From Peptoniphilaceae bacterium (GTDB lineage Bacteria; Bacillota; Clostridia; Tissierellales; Peptoniphilaceae), in assembly GCA_028723425.1 (NCBI GenBank), contig JAQYEZ010000066.1, positions 1-33,873 on the forward strand: a stretch of 33,873 nt of DNA, given 5' to 3'. Positions 8,379 to 17,190 of this stretch are shown here, in pieces. The translations under genes were made by a program, and so were the position numbers. The notes below the pieces were generated by a model. It was not told the origin of the DNA and ran no database searches. It saw only the letters and a program-made list of their open reading frames with translations. Within the stretch, counting starts at the first letter, position 1. The number at the start of each line of letters is the position of its first letter.

Positions 8379-8989
8379 CCATCCAACCTTTCATAATATA
8401 TAAAGCCTGTATAAGTTCTAAATTGTTTGGCAAATTCTTTTAAAGATAGGACATATCTTCTGCCCCAAGACGATACAGTTATAAGATAGTCTTCTTTTTT
8501 ATCTTCAATTTCTGTAATGACAACTCCGTGGTGAGTCATTATATCGACTTTTCTTCCTGCCCAGTTAAAGAAAATTATAGGCAAGTCCTTTTCTAACCCA
8601 TCTTTTATAAAGCTTGCAACTTTTCCTATATTTTTCCTACAAATAAGACTATCATTTAAAAAATGTGCCTTCAAATTTAAATGGTAAGCACGTCTAAGTT
8701 TATTTACTTTTAAATCTAGGATTTTAGCTGATGGTATGCCATAAATTTTTGGTCTAAAAGTCTTATAAAACCAATATTGGTAATCATTAAATTCTTCAAT
8801 TGAATACTTTTCTTTTGGCTTGTATAGGTAAAGATAGACATTGGTAAAGGCTGTTACCACACAAGACCTATCCCTATAAAATTTGGATACTCCCCTATAC
8901 TTTAAATTGTCTTGATGACCTCCATAGTGAATATTTCCATTTTCTAAAACTGGAACAAATTCTCCTAGCTTGGATTTTTTTAATTTCAT
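8375..8989 (-). CDS. Papain-fold (C39-like) cysteine peptidase family protein, role unknown
   Basis: This 204-residue protein, without a signal peptide, looks like a C39-type papain-fold domain. A cysteine opens a helix in DRSCVVTAFTNVYLYLY (near residue 43), where the family has its catalytic CGP/CxxTA motif. A histidine follows late in MTHHGVVITEI, and then comes a VSSWGRRY strand where papain-like enzymes usually carry Asp or Asn before the W-G turn. Here that position is serine, so peptidase activity is uncertain. It overlaps both neighbours by 4 bases (ATGA at each end), between the AI-2E permease and the COG3323-like gene. The substrate is unknown. Confidence 0.55.
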   Translation of the reverse strand: MKLKKSKLGEFVPVLENGNIHYGGHQDNLKYRGVSKFYRDRSCVVTAFTNVYLYLYKPKEKYSIEEFNDYQYWFYKTFRPKIYGIPSAKILDLKVNKLRRAYHLNLKAHFLNDSLICRKNIGKVASFIKDGLEKDLPIIFFNWAGRKVDIMTHHGVVITEIEDKKEDYLITVSSWGRRYVLSLKEFAKQFRTYTGFIYYERLDG

Positions 8990-10182
8990 CTATTATCCCT
9001 TTTGTATTTGTTCTTTAATATCTTTTCTACTATATTTTTTTCTGAAATTTCCTTATTGCCAAGTTCCTTATTTATCTTTTCATTTACTAAAGTATAGATA
9101 ATAGAGGCAACTGGTATACCAATAAGCATGCCAACTATTCCAAATAAAGAACCACCGACAATAATAGCTATAAATATCCACATAGGAGGAAGACCAATTT
9201 GTTTGCCAGCCATAAATGGATAGATAATTTTTTCTTGTATTTGTTGAGCTATCATGACGTATATGATAAAAATCAAAGATTTTAAGGGCGATTCTATAAA
9301 AATCAAAATCATAGAAACAACAGCCCCAACTATTGGACCAAAAATTGGTATAAAATCAGAAACTCCAATAAGCACTGATATCATAGCTGCATAGGGTATC
9401 CTAAAGACAAGCATGCCAACTAGAATTAAAATAACTAATACTGTTGAAGAAATCATCTTTGATTTAATGTAGGATGAGAAAGTTTGGTAGGAAAGTGAAA
9501 ATACCCTATAAACTGCATCCGCCTTAGTTTCTGGCAAAACTGCATAAAGAAACTTTGTTGAATTTTTATGAACAGCTTTCTTATTCATCAAAATATAGGT
9601 TGAAAATACTATGCCTACAAAAGTTCCAAATAAAACATAACCGACATTTTTAAATACAGATGATGTAGTAATCAAAATATTTTTTCCATCTGCCAAAAGA
9701 AAATCTTTTACAGACTTAAATATTTCATCTATATTTAGCTTAGAGATGGTAACAAGTATATCTTTGGAATTTCTCTTCAAAAATTCGTTTGATTTAACGA
9801 TTCTCTCTACCTCATCAATAAATAAGGGCCACTTATCTATTAAAGATGAAAAAGAAGTTATTATCCTTGGAATGAGCACATTTAACAAGATAGAAATCGC
9901 TAGAATAATTGTTATCCAAGCAAGTATCAAAGAAAATGGCTCCATAAGTGCTTTGGTTTTCTCGTTTTCTTTTAGCTTATAGAAAACTTTTCTTTCATAG
10001 AAACTCATAGGTAGATTTATTACATAGGCAAGGGCAAGGCCAACTATCAAAGGTTGGATTACTCCAATAAAAAATGCAAATCCCTCCCTTAGATTATCTA
10101 TATACCAAAATCCAAAAAAAACTACCATTGAGATAAGAGTAACTTTCAATAAGTTTTTTGCTCTTTGATCTAAATTTTTCAT
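8986..10182 (-). CDS. AI-2E family transporter (UPF0118 permease)
   Basis: A 398-residue polytopic membrane protein of the AI-2E exporter / PF01594 family, which includes TqsA, YdiK and Na+/H+-type exporters. Two N-terminal membrane segments (about 15-60) and a third near 75-105 are followed by a soluble helical region. Four or five C-terminal segments then carry the family's conserved block, IPYAAMISVLIGVSDFIPIFGPIVGA, followed by the IQEKIIYPFMAGKQIGLPP region. The cargo cannot be predicted. It is the first gene of the leftward malQ-glgP operon, starting behind an AAGGAAAG site, with 167 bases of divergent intergenic DNA upstream. Confidence 0.88.
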   Translation of the reverse strand: MKNLDQRAKNLLKVTLISMVVFFGFWYIDNLREGFAFFIGVIQPLIVGLALAYVINLPMSFYERKVFYKLKENEKTKALMEPFSLILAWITIILAISILLNVLIPRIITSFSSLIDKWPLFIDEVERIVKSNEFLKRNSKDILVTISKLNIDEIFKSVKDFLLADGKNILITTSSVFKNVGYVLFGTFVGIVFSTYILMNKKAVHKNSTKFLYAVLPETKADAVYRVFSLSYQTFSSYIKSKMISSTVLVILILVGMLVFRIPYAAMISVLIGVSDFIPIFGPIVGAVVSMILIFIESPLKSLIFIIYVMIAQQIQEKIIYPFMAGKQIGLPPMWIFIAIIVGGSLFGIVGMLIGIPVASIIYTLVNEKINKELGNKEISEKNIVEKILKNKYKRDNR

Positions 10183-10349
10183 ATTCTTTCCTTAATTCCT
10201 TAATTTTTGTTTACTTATCATTACTCTTATTTTACCCTTTAACTTTACTTTCTTCTATTAAGACCATACAATATTAAAAAAGATGTAATTTTACAAAAAG
10301 ATTAGTTGATAGATAAGAAAAGCTATATGCTTATTATAAAGGAGAACTT

Positions 10350-10970
10350 ATGAATACTTGCTATCTTGTTGGAGGAGGAGATTTTGATGGCTTCTTTGAC
10401 AAACTTGATAAAAGCGACTATATAATTGGGGTAGACAAGGGCTATACCAAGCTTAAAAAATTTGGCCTAGAAGCTGATTTGATAATTGGCGATTTTGACT
10501 CTGCTATTGAGCCAGTTTTTCCAAGAAAAATTAAATTAAAACCTGAAAAAGACATGACCGACACCTATGCTGGTCTAGAAATTGGGATAAAAAAAGGCTA
10601 TAAAAAATTTATAGTTTATGGGGGCTTGGGAGGAAGGCTCTCCCATACTATTGCCAATATTAGGATGGCTTATGAATTTAAAAAAAAGGGCTTTGATATA
10701 ATTTTTAAGTCAAAAAAGAAAAAAGTTTTTTTGGTAGATAAGTCCTACACTCACAAGCATGTAGAAGAAAAAGACTTTTATGTTTCTATATTTTCTCTAA
10801 AGGAAACTTCTTTTGGGCTAACTTTAAAAGGGCTAAAATATGAGCTTGATAACTTTGATTTATCTTATGCCAATTCCCTTGGAGTTTCAAACGAAAGCCA
10901 AGGATGTGATTTTGAGATTAGGGTAGAAAATGGACTTTTGCTAGTAATTTTTGAAGATAAAAATTTGTAA
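10350..10970 (+). CDS. thiN: Thiamine diphosphokinase
   Basis: It transfers pyrophosphate from ATP to thiamine, giving the cofactor thiamine diphosphate. The 206-residue protein shows the family pattern: an N-terminal nucleotide-binding fold (VGGGDFDGF), the metal-binding ADLIIGDFDS, the PEKDMTDTYAGLEIG motif, GGLGGRLSHTIANI, and a smaller C-terminal beta domain. An AAAGGAG site stands 7 bases before the ATG. It is a single-gene plus-strand unit facing divergently from the AI-2E operon, closed by a bidirectional terminator. I see no TPP riboswitch in the 167-base leader. Confidence 0.93.
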   Translation: MNTCYLVGGGDFDGFFDKLDKSDYIIGVDKGYTKLKKFGLEADLIIGDFDSAIEPVFPRKIKLKPEKDMTDTYAGLEIGIKKGYKKFIVYGGLGGRLSHTIANIRMAYEFKKKGFDIIFKSKKKKVFLVDKSYTHKHVEEKDFYVSIFSLKETSFGLTLKGLKYELDNFDLSYANSLGVSNESQGCDFEIRVENGLLLVIFEDKNL

Positions 10971-10977
10971 AATATTA

Positions 10978-11016
10978 GACCTTGGAAGAAAAATCCCAAG
11001 GTCCTATTTTTATTTT
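10978..11016. terminator. Bidirectional terminator between thiN and the ArsC-like gene
   Basis: An 8-bp perfect stem (GACCTTGG 10978-10985, CCAAGGTC 10996-11003) with a 10-base loop is flanked by T-rich DNA on the plus side and A-rich DNA on the other. It lies 7 bases after thiN and directly beyond the stop of the convergent ArsC-like gene, so it can serve both. Confidence 0.75.
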
Positions 11017-11369
11017 CCAATAATTTCTTTCCAAACATCTTCTTTAAAGCCAACTGTAACCTTATCATCAATTACAAGAATTGGTCTTTTTACCAGCATT
11101 CCATCTGTTGAAAGTAGTTGGTATTTTTCCTCAAGGCTCATCTCTTTTAACTTATCCTTTAAGCCAAGCTTTCTATAGGCTTGTCCAGAAGTATTAAAGA
11201 ATTTTTTTATATCAAGACCGCTCTTTTGATGCCAGTCTTTTAGCTCTTCTTTACTAGGTCTATCTTCTTTTATATCTCTAAAATCATAAGATATATTATT
11301 TTCATCCAAAAATTTCCTAGCCTTGGCACAAGTTGAACATTTTGGATAACAGACAAATAGTGCTTGCAT
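11010..11369 (-). CDS. ArsC/Spx-family thioredoxin-fold protein
   Basis: This 119-residue protein has the ArsC/Spx/YffB fold: an N-terminal CYPKCSTCAKARKFLDE with CxxC at residues 11 and 14, the central TSGQAYRKLGLKD block and the late KRPILVIDD strand-turn. The CxxC at the helix start is shared by thioredoxin-like Spx regulators and by small reductases, so it could be a reductase (annotated arsenate reductase family) or a Spx-like transcription factor. The lack of neighbouring ars genes argues against a dedicated arsenic role. An AAAGGAG site precedes the ATG. It lies 83 bases downstream of the ABC-F gene with no clear terminator between. Confidence 0.78.
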   Translation of the reverse strand: MQALFVCYPKCSTCAKARKFLDENNISYDFRDIKEDRPSKEELKDWHQKSGLDIKKFFNTSGQAYRKLGLKDKLKEMSLEEKYQLLSTDGMLVKRPILVIDDKVTVGFKEDVWKEIIGK

Positions 11370-11452
11370 AAATTCTCCTTTTCTTTATCATAATTTTAAA
11401 TTTTCTTTTAAACTTTCCTTATAAGATTTCCCTTTTTTGTACTCAAGCCAAA

Positions 11453-13381
11453 TTAGGATTCTTCCAAAGATAGAGACATCTCTAGCCAAGTATCTGAAAG
11501 TTCTTGTTTTTTTTCTTCCAAAGACTTTAGCTTATCAAAAGTTTCTACTACAAAATCTTGATCCTTGTAAAAATCCTCTTTAACAGTAAGCATAGTTAAA
11601 TCATTTATTTCTTCTTCTATTTTTTCTAAAGACTCTTCAATAGCTTTAAGCTTATTTTTGGCTTTTCTTATTTCCTTTTGAGCCATTTTTTGTTTTTTCT
11701 GATCTTTTTTTAGCTTGGTCTGGCTTACGGTTGGGAAATTTTCTTCATCTTGATTTTTTTCTTTTATTTTTTTAACATAATAGTCATAATTGCCCAAATA
11801 CTCATCCATTCCATCATTTCTCATCTCAAGAATTTTAACTGCGACTTTGTTTAAAAAATACCTATCGTGAGATATGATTAAAACAGAGCCCTCATAATCA
11901 AGTATGGCATCTTCCAAAATTTCTTTTGAGTCTATATCTAAATGGTTGGTTGGCTCATCCATTAGGATAAAGTTACAGTCTGAAAGCATAAGTTTTAAAA
12001 GAGAAATTCTTGCCCTTTCTCCTCCTGATAACTCATTTATCAGCCTATAAACATCATCTGCATAAAACATAAATTTGGCAAGATATGACCTGATTTGGTA
12101 GTTTGTAAGCTTTGGATAAGCCTTGCTTATTTCTTCAAATATGGTATTTGAAGTATTTAAAGACTTTTGTTCTTGGTCAAAATATCCAATATTAACTGAA
12201 GAACCTAGTTTTAGGCTACCCTCATCGGCTTTAAGTTCTCCCATTATTATTTTAAAAAGTGTAGTTTTGCCTATACCATTTTCCCCAATTATAGCCGTCC
12301 TATCTTTTTTATATTGGCTAAAGGAAATATTTTTGAAAATTTCTTTGCCGTCAAATGATTTTTTCAGATCTTTTACTTGGAGCACATCTTCACCAGACTG
12401 AATTCTTGGAGTAAATTTAAGATTCATGGAATCTGATTCTTCAAAGGGTTTATCTACCCTTTCCATTTTATCTAAAAGTTTTTGTCTAGATCTTGATTGG
12501 GCTATACCTCTTTTTCTTAAAGAACCACCCTGATTTTTTAGCCTTTCTATTATTTCTTCTTGTCTTTTTATTTCTTTTTGTTGGCTCTTATAAGTATGTT
12601 TTAATACTTTGAGCTCTTTTTTTCTTTGGCTTATAAATTCTGTATAATTTCCCTTATAAGTTTTTAGCTTATTGTTTTCCAAATGGTAGACCTTGTCAAT
12701 GGTTGCATCCAAAAAGTACCTATCGTGAGAGATAATCAAGGCTGAACCACTGAAGTTTTTTACAAAATTTTCCAAAAAATTTATGGCCTTGATATCTAAG
12801 TGGTTGGTAGGCTCATCAAGTAAGATTAAATCTGGCTTTTGTAAAAGAAGTAAGGCAAGTTCTACCCTAGCCTTTTGACCTCCCGATAAGATAGATATTT
12901 CTTTGTCGAAATCATCTGGCTCAAATCCCATTCCTATCAAGGTTCCTGTTATTTCAGACTTATAGGAGTAACCATTTTTATCTTCAAATTCTTGGTGTTT
13001 TTGGGCATAGACTTCCATAAGCTTATTGAGCTCTTTTTCAGAAAGGCTTGGATCTGACATTTTTTCTGTTAAGTCTAAAATTTCTTTTTCTAAGCTTATA
13101 AGATTATCAAAAACAGCCAAGCAATATTGATAGATAGTCTTCTTGCTATCTAGGCTTAGCTGTTGAGTTAAATATCCAACTTTAACTTCGTTTGGTATAT
13201 AAATTTCTCCGCTATCTTTTTTATCTCTTCCAGTGATAACATTAAAAAGGGTAGTCTTACCGGAACCGTTGTTGCCGATAAGACCTACCTTTTCTCCTTT
13301 TTCTATCTTGAAACTTACATTATCGAAGATTTCTTTTGTTGGATAGGATTTTTTTAAATTCGATACCGAAATTACTACCAT
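11453..13381 (-). CDS. ABC-F family ATPase (ribosome-associated type)
   Basis: This 642-residue protein has two ABC ATPase domains in one chain and no membrane segment, which defines the ABC-F class acting on ribosomes. Domain 1 has Walker A GNNGSGKT (36-43), signature LSGGQKAR and LLDEPTNHLD. Domain 2 has GENGIGKT, LSGGERAR and LMDEPTNHLD. A charged linker joins them, and a coiled-coil tail (about 560-640, rich in K and E) follows, as in Uup/YdiF-like members. Whether it is a housekeeping translation factor or an antibiotic-protection protein cannot be told; the housekeeping neighbours favour the former. The ATG lacks a clear Shine-Dalgarno site and lies 6 bases after rex. Confidence 0.9.
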   Translation of the reverse strand: MVVISVSNLKKSYPTKEIFDNVSFKIEKGEKVGLIGNNGSGKTTLFNVITGRDKKDSGEIYIPNEVKVGYLTQQLSLDSKKTIYQYCLAVFDNLISLEKEILDLTEKMSDPSLSEKELNKLMEVYAQKHQEFEDKNGYSYKSEITGTLIGMGFEPDDFDKEISILSGGQKARVELALLLLQKPDLILLDEPTNHLDIKAINFLENFVKNFSGSALIISHDRYFLDATIDKVYHLENNKLKTYKGNYTEFISQRKKELKVLKHTYKSQQKEIKRQEEIIERLKNQGGSLRKRGIAQSRSRQKLLDKMERVDKPFEESDSMNLKFTPRIQSGEDVLQVKDLKKSFDGKEIFKNISFSQYKKDRTAIIGENGIGKTTLFKIIMGELKADEGSLKLGSSVNIGYFDQEQKSLNTSNTIFEEISKAYPKLTNYQIRSYLAKFMFYADDVYRLINELSGGERARISLLKLMLSDCNFILMDEPTNHLDIDSKEILEDAILDYEGSVLIISHDRYFLNKVAVKILEMRNDGMDEYLGNYDYYVKKIKEKNQDEENFPTVSQTKLKKDQKKQKMAQKEIRKAKNKLKAIEESLEKIEEEINDLTMLTVKEDFYKDQDFVVETFDKLKSLEEKKQELSDTWLEMSLSLEES

Positions 13382-13387
13382 AACAAA

Positions 13388-14035
13388 TTAGAAATTAAAA
13401 TCTTCTGGTGAATTAATAAAGTATGTAAGAGTAAATAGGGATTCATCAAGATGTACATTTTCAATTACTACCCCATTTCTTACCTTTAAATCCACCGGAG
13501 CAAAATTCCAAATTCCTTTTATGCCTCCATCACACAAAACGTCACAAACCTTTTGAGCTTCATCTCTAGGTATAGTTATAATACCTATATCTACTTGGTT
13601 TTCTTCTAAATACTTGCTTAAATATTTGATATCTAAAATTTCTACATCATCATCTTCAGCTCTAGTTGCTGCATCCAAGTTTTTATCAAAGACTCCCACT
13701 ATTTCATAGCCAAATTCAGAAAAGCCCTTATACTTGTAAAGAGCATGGCCTATATTACCATAACCAATTAGGACCATTTTGTAGTCTTTGTCAACACCTA
13801 TAATCTTTGACAATTCGTCAATCAACTCTTTGACATTGTAACCATAACCTTGTTGACCGAAACAGCCATAATGATTTAAATCTTGTCTTATCTGGCTTGC
13901 GGTTAGTCCTGTTATTTGTGATAATTCTTTCGAAGAAACTCTCACTATCCCCTTCTCATTGATAGCCTCTAGATACCTGTAATACTTTGGTAACCTTTTT
14001 ATTACAGATAAAGATACACTACTTTCCTTTTTCAT
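13388..14035 (-). CDS. rex: Redox-sensing transcriptional repressor Rex
   Basis: Rex senses the NADH/NAD+ ratio and represses fermentation and anaerobic respiration genes when NADH is low. The 215-residue protein has the N-terminal winged helix (about 10-75, with ELSQITGLTASQIRQDLNHYG) and a Rossmann domain beginning MVLIGYGNIGHALY (GxGxxG at 91-96). A C-terminal swap helix ends in DESLFTLTYFIN. A strong GGGAGGG site precedes the ATG. It lies between a small membrane protein and the ABC-F gene. I looked for Rex operators of the TTGTGA-N6-TCACAA type in the intergenic regions and found none convincing. Confidence 0.95.
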   Translation of the reverse strand: MKKESSVSLSVIKRLPKYYRYLEAINEKGIVRVSSKELSQITGLTASQIRQDLNHYGCFGQQGYGYNVKELIDELSKIIGVDKDYKMVLIGYGNIGHALYKYKGFSEFGYEIVGVFDKNLDAATRAEDDDVEILDIKYLSKYLEENQVDIGIITIPRDEAQKVCDVLCDGGIKGIWNFAPVDLKVRNGVVIENVHLDESLFTLTYFINSPEDFNF

Positions 14036-14047
14036 ATTCCCTCCCCT

Positions 14048-14554
14048 TTAATTATTATCATTATCAATAAGAAATACTTGATCACTTGTTTTTTCCTCTA
14101 CATCCAAAGTACTCTTTTCTTCTATATTTTTGTCCTTATCTTTATTTATCTTTAAGAGATTGATAAGATGAATTAGGTAACAGACAAAAATAGCTGTATA
14201 AAAAACAATTTGACCATTTGCTATCAAAAATCTATTAGACACACTAAGTCCTTTTGGTAAAAAATCAAAGTAAGTTGAACTTATTATTATGCCATGATAG
14301 GTCAAGGCCATAAAACTTAGTGTAGAAATAATTGCTGTAAATATTGAAAAGCCCCTACTTGAATTTTGGAATAAGATATAAAGGCTATAGACTAGCATCA
14401 ATATCCAAGAAAGGATAAAACAAATACTCCAAATTTCTGAAAAGATAGGATTTATATCACCACCTGCTATATTTACATAGCCTGTGATGACAAATTCTAC
14501 CATAATTAGGATTATCAATATTAAGCTTAAAGATTTTTCAAACCTTCTACTCAT
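14048..14554 (-). CDS. Small four-segment membrane protein, unknown
   Basis: I do not recognise this 168-residue protein. It has four clear membrane segments (about 9-29, 42-63, 71-93 and 112-133) and a highly charged cytoplasmic tail rich in K, D and E from residue 137 on. An AAAGGAG site stands before the ATG. It is 10 bases after typA and 12 bases before rex, so it is cotranscribed with both. Nothing in the sequence gives a function. Confidence 0.7.
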   Translation of the reverse strand: MSRRFEKSLSLILIILIMVEFVITGYVNIAGGDINPIFSEIWSICFILSWILMLVYSLYILFQNSSRGFSIFTAIISTLSFMALTYHGIIISSTYFDFLPKGLSVSNRFLIANGQIVFYTAIFVCYLIHLINLLKINKDKDKNIEEKSTLDVEEKTSDQVFLIDNDNN

Positions 14555-14564
14555 ATTATCTCCT

Positions 14565-16388
14565 TTAACTGTTCTTTTTAGACTTATATCTTAAGTTATT
14601 ATCTAAAATTTTCTTTCTAATTCTTAAAGATTTTGGTGTTATTTCTATAAGTTCATCTTCTTCTACAAACTCCATCATTTGTTCTATGGACATTTGAATA
14701 GCAGGAGATAGAATCAAGGCTTCATCAGAAGCTGACGCTCTAATGTTTGTTTGTTTTTTCTTTTTACATACATTTACATCTATATCAAGGCCTTTGGCAT
14801 TTGATCCAACGACTTGACCTTCATATACTTCTTCTTGTGGTTTAACAAAAAGTTGACCTCTGGATTGGGCAGCATGAAGTCCATAGGTTGTGGCAACTCC
14901 CGTTTCAAAGGAAATTAGAGAGCCTGCTTGTCTATGAGGTATATCTCCCTTATAGGCTTCATAATCTAAAAATTCTGAGTTTAATACTCCTGTTCCCTTG
15001 GTATCTGTCAAGAAATCTTGCCTATAGCCAATAAGACCTCTTGCTGGTATTTTAAAAATTAATCTAGTATAGCTTGAAGATGAAGGACTCATATCTACAA
15101 GCTCACCCTTACGTCTGCCTAGTTTTTCTATGATTGCACCTGTATAAACTTGATCTATATCTATAGTTGCAAGTTCTATTGGTTCAAGTAGCTTGCCATT
15201 TTGATCTTTTTTAAACATAACTTGAGGCTTAGAAACTTGGAATTCGTAGCCTTCACGTCTTAGATTTTCTATTAGAACTGAAAGGTGGAGCTCTCCCCTA
15301 CCTGAAACCTTAAACTTTTCTGTAGAATCTGTATCTTCCACTCTTAAAGAAACATCAGTTTCTCTTTCTTTGTAAAGTCTATCTCTAATATGCCTACTTG
15401 TAACATATTCTCCCTCACGGCCTGCAAAAGGTGAGTCATTAACAGAGAAAGTCATAGATAAGGTTGGCTCTGAAATTTTGGTAAATTCTATTGGCTCTTT
15501 GTCTTCTTCTGTACAAATAGTATCTCCAATATAGATATCTTCCATACCTGATAAGGCAACTATTGAGCCAAAGGAAGCCTCATCAACTTCAACCCTATTT
15601 AAACCATCAAATTCATATATAGTTACAATTTTTGACCTAACGAGTTTGTCTGGATTATTGTAGTTTACAATCAAACATTTATCATTTTTCTTTATTTTAC
15701 CATTTTCTACCTTACCTATGGCAATTCTTCCTAAATATTCATTAAAGTCTGTTGTTGAAACCAAAACCTTAAAGGGTCCATCAACTTCTCCTTGGTAGGC
15801 TGGTACATATTCCAAAATAGTATCCAAAAGATCAGTCATATCGGATTTTTTTTGACCAAATTCCTTGCTTGCCCAACCTTCCTTGGCTGAGGCAAAAATA
15901 AAGGGAGAATCAAGGTAGGATTCATCAGCTTCAAGAGAAATAAATAAGTCTATTACCTCATCTTCTACTTCTTTTACCCTTTGATCAGGTCTGTCTACCT
16001 TATTAATACATATAATAGCAGGTAAGCCCATTTCTATAGCCTTTCTCAAAACAAATTTGGTTTGTGGCATGGGTCCTTCGTGACTATCTACAACAAGGAC
16101 AACGGCTTCTGCCATATTTAAAACTCTCTCAACTTCCCCACCAAAGTCTGCATGGCCTGGAGTATCGATAATATTTATCTTGCATCCTTTGTAATTTATA
16201 GCTGTATTTTTAGAAAGGATAGTGATTCCTCTTTCTTTTTCTATAGAATCAGAATCCATTATTCTTTCATCTACTTTTTGATTTTCTCTAAATATACCTG
16301 ATGTTTTTAAAAGTCCATCTACTAATGTAGTCTTGCCATGGTCAACATGGGCAATAATGGCTACGTTCCTAACATCTGTTCTTTTCAT
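14565..16388 (-). CDS. typA: Translational GTPase TypA/BipA
   Basis: An EF-G-like GTPase involved in ribosome assembly and stress or low-temperature growth. The 607-residue length fits the family. The GTP motifs are visible: G1 AHVDHGKTTL (14-23), the switch region with RGITI, G3 DTPGHADFGGE and G4 NKVDRP. The TypA-specific C-terminus contains SSSSYTRLIFKIPARGLIGYRQDFLTDT and GLHAAQSRGQLF, ending in a lysine-rich tail. A GAGG site precedes the ATG. It leads a leftward unit with the small membrane protein, rex and the ABC-F gene, driven by a good promoter at 16432-16459. Confidence 0.96.
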   Translation of the reverse strand: MKRTDVRNVAIIAHVDHGKTTLVDGLLKTSGIFRENQKVDERIMDSDSIEKERGITILSKNTAINYKGCKINIIDTPGHADFGGEVERVLNMAEAVVLVVDSHEGPMPQTKFVLRKAIEMGLPAIICINKVDRPDQRVKEVEDEVIDLFISLEADESYLDSPFIFASAKEGWASKEFGQKKSDMTDLLDTILEYVPAYQGEVDGPFKVLVSTTDFNEYLGRIAIGKVENGKIKKNDKCLIVNYNNPDKLVRSKIVTIYEFDGLNRVEVDEASFGSIVALSGMEDIYIGDTICTEEDKEPIEFTKISEPTLSMTFSVNDSPFAGREGEYVTSRHIRDRLYKERETDVSLRVEDTDSTEKFKVSGRGELHLSVLIENLRREGYEFQVSKPQVMFKKDQNGKLLEPIELATIDIDQVYTGAIIEKLGRRKGELVDMSPSSSSYTRLIFKIPARGLIGYRQDFLTDTKGTGVLNSEFLDYEAYKGDIPHRQAGSLISFETGVATTYGLHAAQSRGQLFVKPQEEVYEGQVVGSNAKGLDIDVNVCKKKKQTNIRASASDEALILSPAIQMSIEQMMEFVEEDELIEITPKSLRIRKKILDNNLRYKSKKNS

Positions 16389-16431
16389 CTATGTTTTTAT
16401 CCTCTTTCTATATAACAATTTCTATCAATTT

Positions 16432-16459
16432 ATTATATCATATGTAAATTGTTTATCAA
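16432..16459 (-). promoter_or_regulatory. Promoter of the typA operon
   Basis: Minus-strand TTGATA and TATAAT are separated by 16 bases. The -10 is preceded by TGA, giving an extended -10 (TGn). It lies about 45 bases before the typA ATG and reads away from the terminator of the anti-sigma-type gene. Confidence 0.65.
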
Positions 16460-16481
16460 AACAAGAACAAGATAAAACAAT

Positions 16482-16518
16482 AAAAAAATACCCGATATTC
16501 TATATTAATATCAAGTAT
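16482..16518 (-). terminator. Terminator overlapping the stop codon of the HATPase gene
   Basis: On the minus strand ATACTTGATATT pairs over 12 bases (two wobbles) with AATATCGGGTAT around a 7-base loop and runs into seven T. The TGA stop codon of the anti-sigma-type ATPase lies inside the left arm, so the gene ends within its own terminator. Confidence 0.8.
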
Positions 16519-16915
16519 TATAGGTCAAACTTTGGTCTTGATTTTTTAAAAGGATAGCTGCAACAGTATTATCTCTTATTACCAAGCCATCCGATAGACT
16601 GTAAACAAGTTTTATGCCTCTACCATGATCCGATAGGCGATTAGTCTGATAAACATAGTCTATGCCATCTCCCTCGTCCTTAATTTTAATCAAGCAAAAA
16701 TCACTATCCGAAATTACAACCGCTTCGATAGTTTTACTTTCATCATATTCATTACCGTGTTTGTAAGAATTGGCTATAAGCTCATCTAAGACTAGCTTGG
16801 TCTTGAATAAAAAATCGCTATCCATTTGTTTTTCTTTGAAAGATTCCAAAACACCATTCCTAAAATCTTTTATGCTATCTAAGTTGGTTGGAATCAATGT
16901 TCTAATAATTTCCAT
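16511..16915 (-). CDS. Anti-sigma-type GHKL ATPase (RsbW-like)
   Basis: A 134-residue stand-alone HATPase domain of the RsbW/SpoIIAB type. These serine kinases bind a sigma factor or phosphorylate an antagonist protein. The N-box is in LVLDELIANSYKHGNE, the G1 box in IKDEGDGIDYVY and the G2 box in DHGRGIKLVYSLSDGL. The frame extends 6 codons upstream to a TTG, but the ATG at 16913-16915 sits 6 bases after AAGGAAGG and is preferred. No RsbV-like antagonist, sigma factor or phosphatase is adjacent, so the partner is unknown. It diverges from the rubredoxin gene. Confidence 0.82.
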   Translation of the reverse strand: MEIIRTLIPTNLDSIKDFRNGVLESFKEKQMDSDFLFKTKLVLDELIANSYKHGNEYDESKTIEAVVISDSDFCLIKIKDEGDGIDYVYQTNRLSDHGRGIKLVYSLSDGLVIRDNTVAAILLKNQDQSLTYNT

Positions 16916-16985
16916 AGTAACCTTCCTTTGCAATATATATACCCAAATTCGTCCAAAACTAATATGTTTAAATTAACATTGATTG

Positions 16986-16994
16986 TGGTATACT
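16986..16994 (+). promoter_or_regulatory. Extended -10 promoter of the rubredoxin gene
   Basis: TGG followed by TATACT forms an extended -10 element 30 bases before the rubredoxin start codon and 19 bases before its AGGAG ribosome binding site. Only a weak TTTAAA lies at a plausible -35 distance. Confidence 0.5.
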
Positions 16995-17024
16995 ATCTAT
17001 ATAAACGAATGAAAGGAGAATACT

Positions 17025-17180
17025 ATGAAATACGTATGTACAGCTTGTGGATATGTCTATGATCCAGCAGAAGGCGATGCAGATAATGGAGTAGCTGCTG
17101 GAACAGAATTTGCAGATCTTCCAGAGGATTGGGTTTGCCCAGTTTGTGGAGTTGGCAAAGATATGTTCGAAGCCGAATAA
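17025..17180 (+). CDS. Rubredoxin
   Basis: A 51-residue electron carrier with one iron held by four cysteines, used by anaerobes in oxygen and peroxide detoxification and other redox chains. The cysteine pairs are C5-x2-C8 (VCTACGY) and C38-x2-C41 (VCPVCGV). The family's YDPAEGD turn and [10 protein letters not shown] block are both intact. An AGGAG site stands 6 bases before the ATG. It is a single-gene transcript closed by a hairpin at 17191-17230. No partner such as rubrerythrin or rubredoxin oxidoreductase is adjacent. Confidence 0.97.
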   Translation: MKYVCTACGYVYDPAEGDADNGVAAGTEFADLPEDWVCPVCGVGKDMFEAE

Positions 17181-17190
17181 TTTGATATTA

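Noticed and set aside
10183..10349. Possible TPP riboswitch upstream of the thiamine diphosphokinase gene
   Set aside because: The leader is A/T-rich and lacks the conserved CUGAGA and ACCUGA-type elements of the TPP aptamer.
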